Shown here one piece after another: positions 8,145-15,556 of a stretch of 64,000 bases of DNA. Source of the DNA: Xanthobacter dioxanivorans (GTDB lineage: Bacteria; Pseudomonadota; Alphaproteobacteria; Rhizobiales; Xanthobacteraceae); contig NZ_CP063362.1 in assembly GCF_016807805.1 (NCBI RefSeq), positions 310,001 to 374,000 on the forward strand, written 5' to 3'. Position 1 is the stretch's first letter. Each line of letters opens with the position of its first letter. The translations under genes and the position numbers were made by a program. Below the pieces are notes generated by a model. The model was not told the origin of the DNA. It ran no database searches and saw only the letters and a program-made list of their open reading frames with translations.

Positions 8145-10092
8145 TGGTGACTTAACTCAGTTCCTGAGCGCCTTCGAAGCCAGGCATTTGCCCGGCGTTG
8201 ACCCTAGGCCGCCCGCTGAGGTCTTGCTGAGCGAGGATGGCCTGTTTGCTACCGAGTTCGGTCGTCTCGTAAGCTCCCTACAAATCGCCGCTGTTCTCGG
8301 AGACGCCCCTCCACTGGCGGCCGCTGCAGCGAGGCTCATACTCAACGCTATAGAAGCACAGCGATTTGCACCCTTGGCTGAACACAATGCTTGGTCTCAG
8401 GCGATAGCCTGGGCAGTGACACAGCCAGCGCTTCGCAATCCGGATGCTCTAGCTTCTTTATCGTTTCGAGATCGCGAAACCATCGTTGGGGATGCCTGCC
8501 TACGCCTGCGAAAGCGCGGCTTCAAAATTAACGTCGGCGCCTATGGGCCACGAATAGACGGAAACTCCCGCCGAGAGATTGTCAGAATCGTCGAAGGATA
8601 TATGGGTCTCCTGGGTGGATTTGAAACCGCTAATCAAATCCTTCGCGCTATGCGGGACGCCAATAATCTTCACGACGGAATGTGGCTGTTTGGAGAGGTC
8701 GGGCTGGGCATTTACGACGCCAAGCAGCCGATGATCCCGGTCGGCTGGTTGATGTCTCTAGCTCTGCGAATCATAGAAAAGAAAGGAAATGCAAGAAAAC
8801 CTGCGGTCGCATGGGCTACGCTCATCGAGCTGGCGACGGACTTCGCCGCTGTCCACGATTGCCAGCGATACAGTTCATTCGAGGATATGGACCTTCATCC
8901 CAGTCAGCTTCACCGCACGCTGGCTGCCTCGACGTTATGGCGAGAGTTCTTCACGCTGCCACAAATGCCAGCGCAGGCCATGCGCAAGGTGCTGGATGCG
9001 CTGGTCGGGGTGCTGACCGAGGACGATGCACATCGCCTGGGCTTCAAGCCTTCCGCACTGGTGAGCGAGATAACGAAGCTTTGTGAGTGGTCGGCGGAAG
9101 ACGGTATAACCACCTTTCCCCGCCCGGATGTCGAACGGGCACTTCCTCTGCTCAACCGGCTGACCAAAGGTCCCTCTGAGCGGGTAGACAGCGGCTACAG
9201 CGATCCGCTCGCTGTCGATGGGCGCACTCAAGATAGCGTTCTGTTTTTTGCGTGCGGGCCAAATCGTGCAATGACGCTGCCCCGCTCATTTCTGGCGGAA
9301 GCGGCGTGCGAGTTTGTGTTCGGCCTTGTCTGGTCGAAGCTGGGCTCACGAGCCGCCGATGTAGTTGGGCTGACCATGGAGCGGGCGATAGAGACCGCGT
9401 GCTGCGGCAAGGCACCCACGGTGCTCGCAAGTCAGGCATACGCCGTTAGGGGGCAGCGCTACGAATTCGATGCCGCAACACGGCATGAGGACCGCATCGT
9501 TCTGATCGAAACAAAGGGGAAGATGCTGACCCGGCAGTCGCGCTCCGGTGACATGTTCTCCTTCTTTCGCGATTACAGCGACAGCTTCCTTCGCATGCTG
9601 AGCCAACTCGTCCGCCACGAGATAAATCTCCGGGCGGGCGACACACCGCTGACTTCGCCAGGCGAAGCGGTCGACGATCTTAGGCCGGTCAAAGTCGCCG
9701 TATCGCCGCTGAGCTATGGGCCTGCAAGTGACAAAGCGCTGTCGAATACTGTTATTCGCTCGCTGGTCGGCGCGAAGCTGTCGGTGGTGACGCCGGATCG
9801 AGAGAATGAACGGATCATCGCCGCGTTCAACAAGAGGACCGCCTCGCTCCTCGACGACATAGTCCAGGTGGCGCCGAAAAAGGACGGGCTTGCCGAGCTG
9901 TTCCCGTACCTCATCGACGTGTTCTGGCTGGACCTCGGCCAGCTACTGTACGTTCTGGACCGGGCCGACACCGTCTGGGATGCGTTTCGGCCACTCAAGC
10001 ACATCACCTTCAGCTCCCGTGATTTCTGGACCGAGCTGGCTCATGCCGAACGCGGCGGGCTGACCGCCGGCAAATGGCGACCGGTTAAGTGA
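8134..10092 (+). CDS. 652-aa protein with PD-(D/E)XK-like nuclease signature
   Basis: I do not recognise the family. The start is TTG 8134: stops at 8119-8124 close the frame upstream, and AGGCGG at 8123-8128 gives a 5-base spacing. The first 400 residues look mainly helical. The C-terminal third contains a helix with E417/E420, then YEFDA (D446), then VLIETKGK (E459, K461). This E...D-x12-E-x-K pattern on predicted strands fits the PD-(D/E)XK nuclease fold. No helicase or methyltransferase motifs are visible. A nuclease effector is plausible but inferred. Composition differs from the flanking ICE genes. Confidence 0.7.
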   Translation: MLDDGDLTQFLSAFEARHLPGVDPRPPAEVLLSEDGLFATEFGRLVSSLQIAAVLGDAPPLAAAAARLILNAIEAQRFAPLAEHNAWSQAIAWAVTQPALRNPDALASLSFRDRETIVGDACLRLRKRGFKINVGAYGPRIDGNSRREIVRIVEGYMGLLGGFETANQILRAMRDANNLHDGMWLFGEVGLGIYDAKQPMIPVGWLMSLALRIIEKKGNARKPAVAWATLIELATDFAAVHDCQRYSSFEDMDLHPSQLHRTLAASTLWREFFTLPQMPAQAMRKVLDALVGVLTEDDAHRLGFKPSALVSEITKLCEWSAEDGITTFPRPDVERALPLLNRLTKGPSERVDSGYSDPLAVDGRTQDSVLFFACGPNRAMTLPRSFLAEAACEFVFGLVWSKLGSRAADVVGLTMERAIETACCGKAPTVLASQAYAVRGQRYEFDAATRHEDRIVLIETKGKMLTRQSRSGDMFSFFRDYSDSFLRMLSQLVRHEINLRAGDTPLTSPGEAVDDLRPVKVAVSPLSYGPASDKALSNTVIRSLVGAKLSVVTPDRENERIIAAFNKRTASLLDDIVQVAPKKDGLAELFPYLIDVFWLDLGQLLYVLDRADTVWDAFRPLKHITFSSRDFWTELAHAERGGLTAGKWRPVK

Positions 10093-10470
10093 CCCCGCAT
10101 CAGCGAGCGAACGCTGATCGGCTTGGCGAGGCCTTCTCAACGACTTCCATGGGGATCCCCAAGCTTGATAGAGGCAGTCGTGGTTGACCATGGAGATCGT
10201 TTTCTGCCTGGACCCATCGTCGGGGGGAAGGCGGCTTCAGACCTACGGATGCAGGCCCGGCACGATTTCCCCGTCTTCCTTCGTAAACGTGCCGATCGCC
10301 GGATTCAGTAGGATCGCGAGCACGGCTTCCGCAGGACGACACAGGCGCATACCCTTTTGCGTCACCACGACCGGGCGGATCGGGAATTTCCCGCGACGTG
10401 GAGGGGTAAAAAGAATTCTCGTGAGCCCGGCTCGCCTCGGATGCTACGCTTGCCCTTGGAGGGGTCTAGA
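10093..10470. other. Intergenic region with a broken minus-strand frame
   Basis: Just after the 652-aa gene is a weak hairpin (ATCAGCG 10099-10105 with CGCTGAT 10112-10118) without a T-run. The rest holds the minus-strand remnant described separately. GGAGG for the next gene lies at 10458-10462. No intact gene is seen. Confidence 0.4.
10243..10443 (-). pseudogene. C-terminal remnant of an unidentified gene
   Basis: The minus strand is open for 66 codons, from a stop at 10446-10444 down to TAG at 10245-10243, with no start near its beginning. The sequence is protein-like: FTPPRRGKFPIRPVVVTQKG, then MRLCRPAEAVLAILLNPAIG, then TFTKEDGEIVPGLHP. It looks like the end of a gene whose 5' part has been replaced by the gene at 10471. 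I cannot name the family. Confidence 0.35.
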
Positions 10471-11352
10471 TTGAAAGCCATTGTCTATGACCAAGTGAAA
10501 GACGTCGATATCGCGCCCTTTGCGGCGCTCATTGGCGAAGACATCATCAGCTTCATTCTGGAGAACGCACCACGCAAAGTTGCGACACGTGTCTGCAAAG
10601 CGATTGAACATTTCGCCGGTGCCGAGAAACTTACCGGGATCGATGAGGAAATGGGGGTCATCCGGCTCATCGCCGGAGAGGAGGAACTGGTCGTCGCAAT
10701 CTTCGAGTGGCTCAAGCTGAACGATAAGATTTTTCCCGAGCACAAGGACTTTGTCGGGAAATTCAAAAACCACGTCGTGAAGCTCGCCTTTTATCCCGTT
10801 CTTCGCCAGTTCCGGTTCGTTATCGGCGACATGTTGACCGACGGTATTACGCTCGACGGGTTGGAAGACGTCCTGAGCTTTTCAGTGAAGCCGGTCGTCG
10901 AGGGAAAGCAGATCAGGCTCGCACTCTGTAAGGAAAACGGCGAAGAGCTCATACGAACCGACCCCTTCGCCATCGATATTTCCCATGGCGAGTTGCGCGG
11001 CCAGGATACCGTTCCAGTCATCATGAAACACATGATCGGAATCGTCGCGGAGCAGCTCGGCCTCACACTCAAGCAGTACGTTCTGGCACGCGCCGAATTC
11101 CGCAATCACATGCTCTATGCCACGGACGGCGGTTCGGTCTCCCTGGGTGACGATTACGGTGATCTGTGCGCGCAATTCGCCGAAACCTATCATGATCTCC
11201 TCTGGGCGCTCGCCGTTGCGATGGGCGGAAAGCCGCCGAGCAAGCAATGGGGGATCGCGAGCCAGTTCATTGCCGTTTACCGCCTCGCGCTGATCGAGGC
11301 GGGGGTACTTCGCGCTGATAACACCGTGGTCGAGCAGGTGAGCGATGGCTGA
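10471..11352 (+). CDS. Hypothetical 293-aa protein of the cargo module
   Basis: Not recognised. TTG 10471 is chosen because GGAGG (10458-10462) lies 8 bases upstream; the same frame extends to 10357 but the extra 38 residues look non-coding. The protein is mixed alpha/beta with no obvious catalytic motif, signal peptide or membrane segment. A C-terminal helical stretch (ETYHDLLWALAVAMGG) is the most hydrophobic part. Its end overlaps the next start by 8 bases, so it is co-translated with the ESCO-like protein and may be its partner. Confidence 0.65.
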   Translation: MKAIVYDQVKDVDIAPFAALIGEDIISFILENAPRKVATRVCKAIEHFAGAEKLTGIDEEMGVIRLIAGEEELVVAIFEWLKLNDKIFPEHKDFVGKFKNHVVKLAFYPVLRQFRFVIGDMLTDGITLDGLEDVLSFSVKPVVEGKQIRLALCKENGEELIRTDPFAIDISHGELRGQDTVPVIMKHMIGIVAEQLGLTLKQYVLARAEFRNHMLYATDGGSVSLGDDYGDLCAQFAETYHDLLWALAVAMGGKPPSKQWGIASQFIAVYRLALIEAGVLRADNTVVEQVSDG

Positions 11353-12517
11353 GAACCCAAGCGCCGAACAGCTAACGGCGATCGTCGCCTCTCTCGGGAA
11401 AACGCTGCGCCTTCCAAACCACGCCTCCGCACAGCGTCTCGCAGCTAACATCGTGGAGCGCGGATGGGCGTCGTTCGCCGATATCGAGGATATCTTTTAC
11501 GCCACCGATGTCCGCCTGGACGACCTGCGTCACGATGTCGATGTGCGCGCCTGGTGCACGATATTCGACGTCCCTCTGGTCGCCGTCTATCCGCGGCCGC
11601 GCGCCAAGCAGGCAACTTTCATCAGTTCCGAGTCGGTTCGTGCCGCGGACGTTACTGAGCTGCTGATCCAGCTCGAGCGCGTGGGTTATGCGGTGGACCC
11701 GATGCCATATGTCGAGCTGCTTGAGCCCCGGCTGCGTACCCAAGACCACGTCACGCGCGCCGAACTTTCCGTGCTGCGCTACAAGAAGGAGCGCCAGAGA
11801 ACGGTGGCGCTGACGCTGTCGTTGAACTGGCCCTGGCCGGATACGGAAAGCATCCAGAAGCGAACGCTGGCGACCGGCTACAAGCTGGAAGCATGGTTTG
11901 ATGGCAACGACCAACCAATCCATCTGACGGTCAGGGCGCCGAAGTATCGCCGGAGGCCCGAGCCAGTCAAAACCGTCTGCGCAGTGTGCGGTGTGGAATG
12001 GTATCGCGGCGATCCGGATTCCAGCGCGGCTCACCGGAGCGCGCACAAGCAGCGACTAGGCTACCTGGAGCCGGCGCCTGTCCCGCAATTCGTTGCCGCT
12101 CTGGCGGAAGATAGGGATGCCGCCGAACTCGTCTCCCATTCATCCGCGCGGTGGAAGCACAAGGAAATCTACCAGCGCGCTTTGGCCTTCCAGCGCGAAT
12201 TTCGGTACGATTTTGTTCAATGGCTGAGCCCGAAAGGAGACAAGGACCCGAACGTGCACGGGTTTTTGTTCGCGGGCCCGGGCGACGTGATTGCGGGCGC
12301 ATGCGCCTTTCGGTTGCGGGAGCACGAGGGCCGGACATGGTGGGGCCTTCAGTGGGTGTGGGTCGCCCCGAAATTCCGCTGCAGCGGATTGCTGTCCAGC
12401 AGGTGGCCGATGTTCCGGGAGAAGTTCGGGAGCTTTGTCGTCGAAAGCCCGCTTTCGAAAGCCATGCAGGGCTTTCTCGCAAAGCACGACGACATTGTCC
12501 TTGCAGCGGAGGACTGA
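11345..12517 (+). CDS. ESCO/Eco1-type zinc finger plus GNAT-like protein
   Basis: 390 aa. Residues 1-200 are of unknown fold. Residues 208-240 contain KTVCAVCGVEWYRGDPDS...HRSAH, a C-x2-C-x14-H-x3-H finger (C212, C215, H230, H234). Its spacing and CG-aromatic-xxxxP-D pattern match the zinc finger of eukaryotic cohesin acetyltransferases. The C-terminus (about 313-385) follows the same family's order: VIAGACAF, then LQWVWVAPKFRCSGLLSSRW (a degenerate R-x-x-G-x acetyl-CoA loop), then SPLSKAMQGFLAKH. An acetyltransferase acting on a protein or DNA-bound substrate is inferred. The loop is degenerate, so activity is uncertain. Confidence 0.72.
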   Translation: MAENPSAEQLTAIVASLGKTLRLPNHASAQRLAANIVERGWASFADIEDIFYATDVRLDDLRHDVDVRAWCTIFDVPLVAVYPRPRAKQATFISSESVRAADVTELLIQLERVGYAVDPMPYVELLEPRLRTQDHVTRAELSVLRYKKERQRTVALTLSLNWPWPDTESIQKRTLATGYKLEAWFDGNDQPIHLTVRAPKYRRRPEPVKTVCAVCGVEWYRGDPDSSAAHRSAHKQRLGYLEPAPVPQFVAALAEDRDAAELVSHSSARWKHKEIYQRALAFQREFRYDFVQWLSPKGDKDPNVHGFLFAGPGDVIAGACAFRLREHEGRTWWGLQWVWVAPKFRCSGLLSSRWPMFREKFGSFVVESPLSKAMQGFLAKHDDIVLAAED

Positions 12518-12579
12518 AGCCGTCTCCCGCGTTGCATGGCAGCAGTGTGTGGTAACTCTTGCTAGGAGAGTGGTTGGAA

Positions 12580-13695
12580 ATGACCGAAGCGGCACGCCCG
12601 CGCCTTACCCGCGCAGAGATCGACGAGATATGGCGGCGCCAGGAAGCGCGCAAAGCGGAATGGCGTGAGGAGCTTCGCAGGTGCGTCGCCGAAAGCCCTG
12701 CGCCGTTACCGCCTGATCTACGGCAGGAGCTTGTTCTGCTCTTCAACAGCGATATGCGCGACATCCTGCGCAGCCACACGGGCTATCCATTGGCCGGAAA
12801 GCGAGACTCCTATCGCTCAAGCCTTGCCATCATGCGGCGAAGCCTTCGCTGTCTGCTGGACATGATTGCACGCTTCGAGGCGGAAGCGCTGGCGGAAGAC
12901 TCGAACCTTATGGGTGCGCAGGGCGAGGAGCGCCTTGGCGAGATAGTGCTGGATGTCCAGAAAGAGCTGTTCACCTGCACGAATGCGGCCGTATCGCTTG
13001 TCGACCACGCTAGGCGCGTTTCAGAAGCCATCTCCTTTCCGGATTACAACCGCAAGCGCGTGGAATGCTTTGGAACCGACGGGCTTCATGAATTTGTGGT
13101 GTCGCTCAGGGTGCTTCTCCATCACCTGCGTATCGTCGACGCAGGATGGAACCTGACTGCGGACTATCGCAACGGCGACAAGACTGCTTCGTTCGTCCTC
13201 AGCAAAGAAACCTTGACGCGCATCAGCAGCGAAACCGACAAGCTATCGAGCAAGGCCAAAGCCTATCTCGCGGCGCAGCCGTCATCGATCGATCTGCGCA
13301 ACATGTTCGCCGACTACGCCGCGCGCGCAGATAGCTTCAATGACTGGCTCACATTCGAACTTCAATCCGAGCGCATCGTCGCGTTGCGCGACTACGACAG
13401 CATCATCGCGGAGAAAGTGCTGCGAGACAGGCGTATGATGTACCATGCCATGCTCGGAAACTGGCTGAACTGGAAACGGCCGCCCGATCCGCACAACCAT
13501 CTGGACCGCTATCTGAACTCGGAGCAGCTCGAAGCCGTCTACAGGCTGCGGCGGAATTCGCGCGAGCAGGTCGATCTCGTTATCAGCTACGCTGATCGGG
13601 AAGGCGTGGTGGATGAGCATCTTCGTGAGAGGATTTGCGAACTTTTCCGGCGCTCTGAAAATCATCCGGATGGCGATGCGGATTCTGGAGCGTAG
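12580..13695 (+). CDS. Hypothetical 371-aa helical protein of the cargo module
   Basis: Not recognised. ATG 12580 is preceded by AGGAGAG (12564-12570); an in-frame TTG at 12559 lacks one. The protein is rich in charged helices, with coiled-coil-like stretches near the N-terminus and in the middle (ETDKLSSKAKAYLAA). An RRMMYH sequence near residue 290 satisfies an R-x4-H pattern, but this alone does not support a HEPN assignment. It lies 62 bases after the ESCO-like gene and is the last gene of the module before the trb operon. Confidence 0.65.
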   Translation: MTEAARPRLTRAEIDEIWRRQEARKAEWREELRRCVAESPAPLPPDLRQELVLLFNSDMRDILRSHTGYPLAGKRDSYRSSLAIMRRSLRCLLDMIARFEAEALAEDSNLMGAQGEERLGEIVLDVQKELFTCTNAAVSLVDHARRVSEAISFPDYNRKRVECFGTDGLHEFVVSLRVLLHHLRIVDAGWNLTADYRNGDKTASFVLSKETLTRISSETDKLSSKAKAYLAAQPSSIDLRNMFADYAARADSFNDWLTFELQSERIVALRDYDSIIAEKVLRDRRMMYHAMLGNWLNWKRPPDPHNHLDRYLNSEQLEAVYRLRRNSREQVDLVISYADREGVVDEHLRERICELFRRSENHPDGDADSGA

Positions 13696-13905
13696 GCGAT
13701 GGCACAAGCTAGTGTGCTCTTGCGCGTTGAGAAGAAGGGTTCGGGCTTCACCCGAAAGCAGACCTTCCCACTGTCCGAGAAGGGTCAACTCCGGTAGCTG
13801 CGGCCAAGTGCCGAGGAGGAGCACCACGCCGATTTCAGGCAATCGCACGCCACGCTGCGATGCTCGCGTTCCGTTGTTGAATCTCCCCCAATTCCCCCTT
13901 CTTTA
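13696..13905. other. Boundary between cargo module and trb operon
   Basis: No gene is supported. A small hairpin (TTCGGG/CCCGAA, loop about 5) near 13,738-13,754 could end the module's transcript but has no T-run. Composition returns to that of the ICE backbone towards the right. Confidence 0.35.
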
Positions 13906-13957
13906 ATCATCCCCGTCCGGGAAGCCTTGCTGTTCTCCCGGCCAAGGCGGGGATGAT
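13906..13957. promoter_or_regulatory. Dyad overlapping the trbB ribosome-binding site
   Basis: ATCATCCCCG (13906-13915) pairs perfectly with CGGGGATGAT (13948-13957), and an inner CCGGG/CCCGG pair (13917-13921 with 13937-13941) extends the stem. The right arm contains the GGCGGGG that should act as Shine-Dalgarno for the ATG at 13958. It could be an RNA hairpin that limits trb translation or an operator for the transfer regulator. Confidence 0.5.
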
Positions 13958-14943
13958 ATGGCGGGTTCAGCTTACAGTTCGCAGGGTCTGACGCGTGGCG
14001 TGCGCATGCTGCGCACCGCCCTTGGCCCGGTGATCTCCCGCCTTCTCGATGACCCAACCGTCGTCGAGGTCATGCTCAACCCGGATGGATGCCTCTGGGT
14101 CGACCGCCTGTCCAACGGGCTCGGCACCACCGGTGAGCGACTGGCCCCGGTGACGGCGAGCGCATCATCCGCCTCGTCGCGCACCATATCGGCGCCGAGG
14201 TCCATGCCGGTGCCCCGCGGCTCTCCGCCGAGCTTCCCGGAACGGGAGAGCGCTTCGAAGGCCTGCTCCCACCTGTCGTCGCGGCTCCGACCTTCGCCAT
14301 CCGCAAGCCCGCCATCGCGGTATTCACGCTCGACGACTACGTCACCGCAGGCATCATGTCGGCGCCGCAGGCCGAGGCCCTGCGCCAAGGCGTGGCCTCC
14401 CGGGCCAACATCCTGGTGGCCGGCGGAACCTCCACCGGCAAGACCACCCTCACCAATGCCCTCCTCGCGGAGGTGGCCAAGACATCCGAGCGCGTCATCC
14501 TGATCGAGGATACGCGCGAGCTCCAGTGCGCCGCGCCCAATCTGGTGGCGTTGCGCACGAAGGACGGCGTCGCCTCGCTGTCAGACCTGGTGCGCTCCTC
14601 GCTCCGGCTGCGTCCCGACCGCATCCCCATCGGAGAGGTGCGCGGCCCAGAGGCTCTGGATCTCCTGAAGGCGTGGGGGACGGGCCATCCCGGTGGCATC
14701 GGCACCATCCATGCTGGAACCGCCATGGGCGCCCTGCGCCGGCTGGAGCAACTCATCCAGGAAGCCGTCGTCACCGTCCCGCGCGCTTTGATCGCCGAGA
14801 CCATCGATCTCATCGCTGTGCTCTCGGGCCGTGGGGCTGCACGCCGGCTGACCGAGCTCACCCGCGTCGAAGGGCTCGGCCCTGACGGTGATTACCGCAT
14901 CTCCCCCCTCATCCCTCCTTGTCAAGAAGGAACCTCCCCGTGA
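13958..14943 (+). pseudogene. trbB: trbB conjugal transfer ATPase, frameshifted
   Basis: VirB11-type secretion ATPase of the mating-pair apparatus. The first 60 or so codons ([23 protein letters not shown]) are in one frame. After the CCCC at 14145-14148 the homologous sequence continues in another frame ([13 protein letters not shown]...), including Walker A GGTSTGKTT near 14,420 and the GHPGGIGTIHAGT box. Restoring one C in that run gives a continuous TrbB of about 328 aa. It is either a real loss of function or a sequence error. The TGA overlaps the trbC start. Confidence 0.85.
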
Positions 14944-15272
14944 AGCCGAGCTGTGTTTCCCCCTATCGCCGCCTGATGGTCACCGTCGCAGGGGCTCTTG
15001 CCCTCGCCTGCGCGGTCTCCGCCGCCCATGCTTCCGGCTCCTCCATGCCCTGGGAGACGCCGCTGCAGTCGATCCTGGAGTCCATCCAGGGGCCCGTCGC
15101 CAAGATCATCGCGGTGATCATCATCATCTCCACCGGCCTCGCGCTCGCCTTCGGCGATACCTCGGGTGGGTTCCGGCGACTGATCCAGATCGTGTTCGGA
15201 CTCTCCATCGCCTTCGCCGCTTCGAGCTTCTTCCTCTCCTTCTTCTCCTTCAGTGGCGGAGCGCTGGTCTGA
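14940..15272 (+). CDS. trbC: TrbC, VirB2-like pilin subunit
   Basis: 110 aa with a signal-peptide-like N-terminus (LMVTVAGALALACAVSAAHA) and two hydrophobic helices (VAKIIAVIIIISTGLALAFG and a segment near the C-terminus), the TrbC/VirB2 pattern. It is the candidate major pilin. GTG 14940 overlaps the trbB stop and follows AAGAAGG. The C-terminus overlaps the start of trbD. Confidence 0.88.
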   Translation: MKPSCVSPYRRLMVTVAGALALACAVSAAHASGSSMPWETPLQSILESIQGPVAKIIAVIIIISTGLALAFGDTSGGFRRLIQIVFGLSIAFAASSFFLSFFSFSGGALV

Positions 15273-15544
15273 TGGCGGGCGATGTCGGAGAGGTGCCAGG
15301 CTTCTCCGTGCCGGTCCACCGGGCGCTCAGTGAGCCGATCCTGCTTGGCGGCGCGCCGCGGGCCCTCGCCATCTTCAACGGCACGCTCGCCGGCGCCGTC
15401 GGGCTGGGGCTGAGGCTCTGGCTCGTGGGCCTCGGCCTCTGGGCGATCGGTCACCTCGCCGCCGTCTGGGCCGCCAAGCGCGATCCGCTCTTCGTCGACG
15501 TGGTGCGCCGGCATCTGCGCTTCCCGACTTATTTCTCGGCCTGA
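15272..15544 (+). CDS. trbD: TrbD, VirB3-like membrane protein
   Basis: 90 aa. It begins MAGDVGEVPGFSVPVHRALS, followed by a bipartite hydrophobic region (IFNGTLAGAVGLGLRLWLVG and LGLWAIGHLAAVW) and a basic C-terminus, as in VirB3/TrbD inner-membrane subunits of type IV secretion. The ATG overlaps the trbC stop. Located between trbC and trbE as in IncP and Tn4371 transfer operons. Confidence 0.9.
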   Translation: MAGDVGEVPGFSVPVHRALSEPILLGGAPRALAIFNGTLAGAVGLGLRLWLVGLGLWAIGHLAAVWAAKRDPLFVDVVRRHLRFPTYFSA

Positions 15545-15556
15545 GCGGGGCACGCC

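Noticed and set aside
10123..10311. A 62-codon plus-strand frame after the 652-aa gene
   Set aside because: No ribosome site or recognisable composition. The opposite strand carries a more protein-like remnant.
12580..13695. HEPN RNase assignment for the 371-aa protein from RRMMYH
   Set aside because: An R-x4-H match is short and common. The surrounding helices do not show the other HEPN features, so the gene is left as hypothetical.
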